A stretch of DNA of 55,164 bases from CAYWNK01 sp047639615. Its GTDB lineage: Bacteria > Planctomycetota > UBA1135 > GCA-002686595. A program made the translations under genes and the position numbers. Positions 51,395 through 55,164 of this stretch are shown in pieces. The DNA is taken from positions 1 to 55,164 of the forward strand of contig JBLIOL010000001.1 of the NCBI GenBank assembly GCA_047639615.1, written 5' to 3'. Position 1 is the stretch's first letter. Every line of letters begins with the position of its first letter. The notes beneath the pieces are model-generated. The model saw only the letters and a list, made by a program, of their open reading frames with translations. It ran no database searches and was not told the origin of the DNA.

Positions 51395-53209
51395 TCAGTC
51401 CCGCGCTAGGCGCAACTCAAGCGAGGCAAGCGCCGTCGCCGCAGCCTCGCACACAAGCGGTGATTGATCCTGGTCGACAGCCCGCGCGAGCGCCTTGCGG
51501 ACCGGGTCGGTACCTTCCCAGGCCACCTCTCCCCGCTCGCTGCTGACGCTACCCAGGCTCCCGAGTACCCGCGCAGCCTCCGCTCGTACGCGGAAGTTGG
51601 CCGAGCTATCGCGCGTAGTCCAAGCCAAGGACTCGATCGCGCGCAACTCGCGCACGCCCTCGAAGAGTTTCCACAGACGCGCCCGGTCCGCCACCATGGG
51701 CAATCGCGCGGTGCCTTCCACGAGGGCGCTCCAACTTCCAAGGGCGCGCACGGCGCCAGCTATTTGCGCTGCCGCTCCCAGGTCCCCCTCGATCCCGAGA
51801 GCCTTCACCAAAGCGGCGCCACCCTCCTCCAAGCCACGCATGGCGATAGCCCTAGCTGCCGATTGGCGCACGCCCGGGTGCGAGTCCTCCATCAGGAGCA
51901 GCAACTGATCCGGGTCATCCAATTCGCCTGGCCAAGTGCTGAGCGAATCCAAGGCGGCTACACGCATACTCGGATCCACGCTCGCCGCAGCGAGCTCGAG
52001 CAACAGGCGCGCGCGCACAACCAGCCGCTGATCCGACGATGCACGCCAAGCGTCCAGAGCCCAAACCACATGCAGCCGGCCGAGATCCGTGCCTAGGGAA
52101 CCCATCCAAGGCCGAAAGTTCATGCCCGGTGCTTCGGAGAAGCGCAACTGCGCGGTCGCGATCGCCGGCCGCAGAGCATCCAAACGTTCAACGCCTGCGC
52201 TGGTATCCGCGAACCAAGCCTGCGCGGCCCGCCGCCGGCCCATACTGGCCGAGTCCAAGTCCGCCACGCCAAGGGCATCAGCCGCCTCCTGCGCAGGCGC
52301 CGGATCCGGTGCAGATCGGTTCCACTCAGCGCGCCCTGCCTGCAGCAGGAACAACGCCGCCCTGTCCTCAGCCAGGCCCACGGTATCGGGCCAGATCGAT
52401 CCATCCTCCAACTTCAACCATGCGGAGTCATCCAAGGTCACCGCCTTAGTTCCCCGTTGAATGACCTCGTAGCTGCGCAACTCCGCCTCGCCCGGCTGCA
52501 GCCAAATTTGCCGCCCGCGAGAGCGCTCGGGCCAAGCCGCATCCAAGAGTTGCAGCCCTTGCGCCCAAGTCGGCAGCGCCTGGTAGGAGGGCCTGGGAAA
52601 CAACTCGACACCCGGCAGGATCTGCACAGGCCCGTTCTGTGTGAGCAGAAAGAGGCCCCCACGCTCCGACTCCAGCACTGCGCTGATGCCGGTGTACTCC
52701 GCGCCCAGGTCGCTCCAAGCCTCGCTGCCACCGCGCCAGGCGTGGAGGCCCTGCTCGCCAAGTAACAGCCAATCGCCTAGACCCCGCGCGCCTGTATGCG
52801 AGTGACTCAGGTCCAGATGCACACCGACCGGCAAGCCGACCACTCGCGAGGCATGCGCGCCCGCGCCCGCAGCGCGGGGCAGACTCCAAAGCGCAGACTC
52901 ACCGAGCAGCATGACCACGCCCGGTCCAAGCGCCAGGTCCGTGCAGATCTCCGGCAAGCTCCAGCGCAACAGCTCCTGAACCTCGCCCCTCGTCGCCTGC
53001 CAACGCACCAATTCCGGGGGCTGCTCCGCATCCGCCTGCACCAGGCACCATCCGGCATCAGCCGACTGCGCCTCGAAGCCGGTAACCGGGCCCCATGCCG
53101 CGGGCACCGTCAGCAGATCCACCTTCACACGCGGGCTCTGCACAATCGTCTCAACGTCCTGCACCGGGAACAGGGCCAGGGCCCCCATCATCAAGCTGAT
53201 TCGCATCAC
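51395..53209 (-). CDS. Secreted protein with N-terminal beta domain and C-terminal HEAT repeats
   Basis: 604 residues. The N-terminus (MMRISLMMGALALFPVQDVE) looks like a short signal peptide, although cleavage is unclear. Residues 35-300 are beta-rich with repeated WSLP, WLLLGEQGLHAW and GLFLLTQNGPVQILPG, suggesting a degenerate propeller. From about 400, HEAT repeats follow: MRVAALDSLSTWPGELDDPD, HPGVRQSAARAIAMRGLEE, FRVRAEAARVLGSLGSVSSE, LVCEAAATALASLELRLARD. It may be a scaffold. It is convergent with the LVIVD gene and lies just downstream of the pilin-like gene on the same strand, 34 bases away. Confidence 0.78.
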   Translation of the reverse strand: MMRISLMMGALALFPVQDVETIVQSPRVKVDLLTVPAAWGPVTGFEAQSADAGWCLVQADAEQPPELVRWQATRGEVQELLRWSLPEICTDLALGPGVVMLLGESALWSLPRAAGAGAHASRVVGLPVGVHLDLSHSHTGARGLGDWLLLGEQGLHAWRGGSEAWSDLGAEYTGISAVLESERGGLFLLTQNGPVQILPGVELFPRPSYQALPTWAQGLQLLDAAWPERSRGRQIWLQPGEAELRSYEVIQRGTKAVTLDDSAWLKLEDGSIWPDTVGLAEDRAALFLLQAGRAEWNRSAPDPAPAQEAADALGVADLDSASMGRRRAAQAWFADTSAGVERLDALRPAIATAQLRFSEAPGMNFRPWMGSLGTDLGRLHVVWALDAWRASSDQRLVVRARLLLELAAASVDPSMRVAALDSLSTWPGELDDPDQLLLLMEDSHPGVRQSAARAIAMRGLEEGGAALVKALGIEGDLGAAAQIAGAVRALGSWSALVEGTARLPMVADRARLWKLFEGVRELRAIESLAWTTRDSSANFRVRAEAARVLGSLGSVSSERGEVAWEGTDPVRKALARAVDQDQSPLVCEAAATALASLELRLARD

Positions 53210-53243
53210 CCCACGATAGCGTCCCCAGCCCCACCCGGGCAGC

Positions 53244-55067
53244 TCACCAGCTGACTACATCACGCACGGTCACCACCATGGGCGTGAAGGGCGGCAGATT
53301 GTCCACGGAGTTGAAGGCCGGATCGTAAGCCCAGTTGCGCCCGGGCGCCGTGTAACGATTGCCCCCATACATCCACGCACCCGTGGCGTTGACGCTCTCC
53401 CAGGTGTTCACGAAGGAGCCCGTGATGTTGCACGGGACACCCGTCCAACGCTCGTGAAAGCGCGGCAGGTTCTCGAAGCCACCGCCATAGGTACTGGCCG
53501 TACTGCTCTGGTTACCAGTGATCATGGCCATGTTGTAGGTAGTCTCCGTGGCGGAGGGCAGGCCGCTCGCGGTCTTGCTCCCATCCCATGCATTGGAGAG
53601 CAGGTTGACCCCATCGGCGATCACCGCTGCCCCCTTCTTGTTGGTGATGTTGAAGTCCCCGTGCACGTAGGCCGAACCATCGGTCACCACAGTCAGCTTG
53701 TCCTGCAACTCCGCGCCGCCATTGAGCAGAACGCCCTTGCAGTCGGTGCCCTCGCCCATGCCGTAGTGACTGGCATAGAGCAACCCGTTGACCGGAAAGA
53801 GCCCCGATGCGTTGAGTGCTTCTATGTCGATCTCGACCACCGGTGTGTGCTCATTGGAGCCACCTGACTGGCGCAGGTCGGCAATGGAATCCAGGTCCAC
53901 CACCCCCGCCGCAATCAGCGCCGAGGTCACGCTCGTACCATCCGGCATAGTGTCGACGCCGCCCTCGAGGAAGGCCTCGAAGCTACCCGTGTCCGCGTCA
54001 ACCAGGATCGTCAGCCCCGCATTGTCATGGTAGTAGCCCTTGGCGTGCGTCCCGAGACCCGCCCCTACGAATACGCCCACACCATCGGCACCGAGCACGT
54101 AATCACCGCCATCCTGCGCATCGAACTTCGACACCGAGCCAACCCCAGGAGCGTTGGCCTGGGAGACATCGTGGGCGCCGGTCAGCACCGTCGACCCCAT
54201 GCCCAGCCCATAGCTATCCGCTTGATTCCAGAGTTCGAGCGCTCCCGCCGCGAAGGGCAGTATGTCCAAGGCCCCATCGAAGAAGCCATCCCCATCGGCG
54301 TCGTAGCCCTCCGTGAAGAGACTGTCGTAGCCGGAGCTACTACCAGCCCCCAAGCTCGCGAGCTGTCCCTGGTTGAGCATGTCCACGAAGACCGAAGGCT
54401 CCGAAGGATCGAAGGGATTCGAGACCCATTCGCGAATGCGCACATTGCCCGTGTTGGTGGACCCGTTCTTACGCGAACGATAGATCTCCCCCACCGCGCG
54501 CACGTAGTTCGTGTCCATGCTCAAGGTCCCGCCGCTACCCAAGTACATATCCGCATTGGTGTGCACACGCCCACCGAGAGTCATGCTCGGTCCGGGCGAA
54601 ATCTCCAGGTCATCGTCGTAGAAGACCGCGAACTGAAAGACCGGCGTGGACTCGGTGCCCACCAGGCGGTGCGCGCTGATCGGCACGCCACCCATCTCCG
54701 CCACTGAGCGGATCTCGTAGATCTTGTGCACGGTCTGAATACCTGCCGCGTCCACCAGCGTCTGCTCACCCGCTGGAGCATCGATCACGAAGTCCACCTG
54801 CAGCCCATCGATCAGCACGCTGCCAGCAGCCGGCACGCTCGACCAGTTGGCCACCGCATCCGTAATCTCCTTCTTGGCAGCCTCCGCTGCCCCCTGCGCC
54901 AGATAGCGCGCCTCCACCTGGGAGGTGCGCAATCCCGAGCGCTTGTTACTAACCCCCGCCATGGTGAACATCACAGTCACCATGCCGGCAGCCACAAAGG
55001 CCCCAAAGACCGCGTACAGGAGCGCCACCCCCCGGCGCTCCTCCCTTGCTTGCATGTACATTCTCAA
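53244..55067 (-). CDS. Type IV pilus PilX-like protein
   Basis: 607 residues from a TTG at 55067 that overlaps the TGA of the upstream gene (TTGA). An ATG four codons in (55055) is the alternative. The N-terminus EERRGVALLYAVFGAFVAAG has the basic leader, Gly and long hydrophobic helix of PilX/pseudopilin-like proteins, and VEARYLAQGAAEAAKKEI is the usual following amphipathic helix. The large rest contains beta-rich sequence with VFQFAVFYDDDLEISPGPSM, GGRVHTNADMYLGSGGTL, and DTNYVRAVGEIYRSRKNG. Its size well exceeds ordinary minor pilins. It is possibly part of a pilus or secretion system continuing outside the window. Confidence 0.72.
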   Translation of the reverse strand: MRMYMQAREERRGVALLYAVFGAFVAAGMVTVMFTMAGVSNKRSGLRTSQVEARYLAQGAAEAAKKEITDAVANWSSVPAAGSVLIDGLQVDFVIDAPAGEQTLVDAAGIQTVHKIYEIRSVAEMGGVPISAHRLVGTESTPVFQFAVFYDDDLEISPGPSMTLGGRVHTNADMYLGSGGTLSMDTNYVRAVGEIYRSRKNGSTNTGNVRIREWVSNPFDPSEPSVFVDMLNQGQLASLGAGSSSGYDSLFTEGYDADGDGFFDGALDILPFAAGALELWNQADSYGLGMGSTVLTGAHDVSQANAPGVGSVSKFDAQDGGDYVLGADGVGVFVGAGLGTHAKGYYHDNAGLTILVDADTGSFEAFLEGGVDTMPDGTSVTSALIAAGVVDLDSIADLRQSGGSNEHTPVVEIDIEALNASGLFPVNGLLYASHYGMGEGTDCKGVLLNGGAELQDKLTVVTDGSAYVHGDFNITNKKGAAVIADGVNLLSNAWDGSKTASGLPSATETTYNMAMITGNQSSTASTYGGGFENLPRFHERWTGVPCNITGSFVNTWESVNATGAWMYGGNRYTAPGRNWAYDPAFNSVDNLPPFTPMVVTVRDVVSW

Positions 55068-55164
55068 AGCATCAACTCCCCGTTACGGGGCCCCACTACA
55101 AATTGAACGGCGTACCGAAAGAGCACGCCCTCCGAAGTCCTGCGCCTGAAGTACACCGCGATAC
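55064..55164 (-). CDS. C-terminal end of an upstream partner gene (partial)
   Basis: Read from the window edge, 32 residues are in frame and end with TGA at 55064-55066, which overlaps the TTG start of the pilin-like gene. The residues include TSEGVLFRYAVQFVVGPRNG, which looks like a real C-terminal strand pattern. The overlap (TTGA) matches the coupling seen elsewhere in the window. The gene is presumably another component of the pilus-like set; too short to identify. Confidence 0.55.
   Translation of the reverse strand, partial: IAVYFRRRTSEGVLFRYAVQFVVGPRNGELML

Overview
The window is high-GC bacterial DNA, densely coding on both strands and very probably from a marine-type member of the Planctomycetota. 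This is inferred from four things: a SpoVG protein with a cysteine ribbon inserted in it, a fused type I dehydroquinase/shikimate dehydrogenase, a long MoxR/DUF58/von Willebrand operon with squalene-cyclase-like repeat proteins, and secreted proteins sharing a C-terminal domain with the motif FQAWYRD. Clear Shine-Dalgarno sequences are scarce. Many genes in operons are coupled by 1-4 base NTGA or TAATG overlaps, some starting with GTG or TTG.

Layout. 1-5992: two tandem kelch-propeller proteins (the first cut by the window edge), a lipoprotein, a selenoprotein whose in-frame TGA splits it into two apparent ORFs, and a membrane-anchored unknown. 6134-8276: an M14 zinc carboxypeptidase, an apparently 5'-truncated C-type-lectin gene, a 114-bp tandem duplication carrying two terminators, and the initiator tRNA. 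8276-17838 (minus strand): a housekeeping cluster running pssA-folK-panC-ispE-spoVG-DUF2520-aroDE-aroK-HEAT protein. It covers phospholipid, folate, pantothenate, isoprenoid and shikimate synthesis. 18040-21706 (plus): eno, an FtsB-like protein and a PQQ-type propeller. 21904-41677 (plus): an 11-gene, about 20-kb operon of a MoxR ATPase, DUF58, two BatA/vWA membrane proteins, a 1544-residue double propeller, two alpha-toroid repeat proteins, a DUF4175-like membrane protein and coiled-coil or charged proteins. 41630-44761 (minus): a coiled-coil protein, a DUF3332-like lipoprotein and a DUF3352-like secreted protein. 44921-48542 (plus): NHL propeller, FixH/YtkA-like lipoprotein and di-heme cytochrome c peroxidase. 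48766-55164: an LVIVD-repeat secreted protein, a HEAT-repeat protein and a PilX-like pilin-type protein with a partial upstream partner.

The strongest unusual finding is at 3990-5171. An EF-hand lipoprotein is fused to an iodothyronine-deiodinase-like thioredoxin-fold domain, with the active site FGSYT-U-PPFR encoded by TGA. A hairpin with a GGUC loop follows the TGA at the spacing expected for a bacterial SECIS element. The second most interesting item is the long MoxR/vWA operon, which looks like an envelope-associated chaperone or assembly system of unknown purpose.
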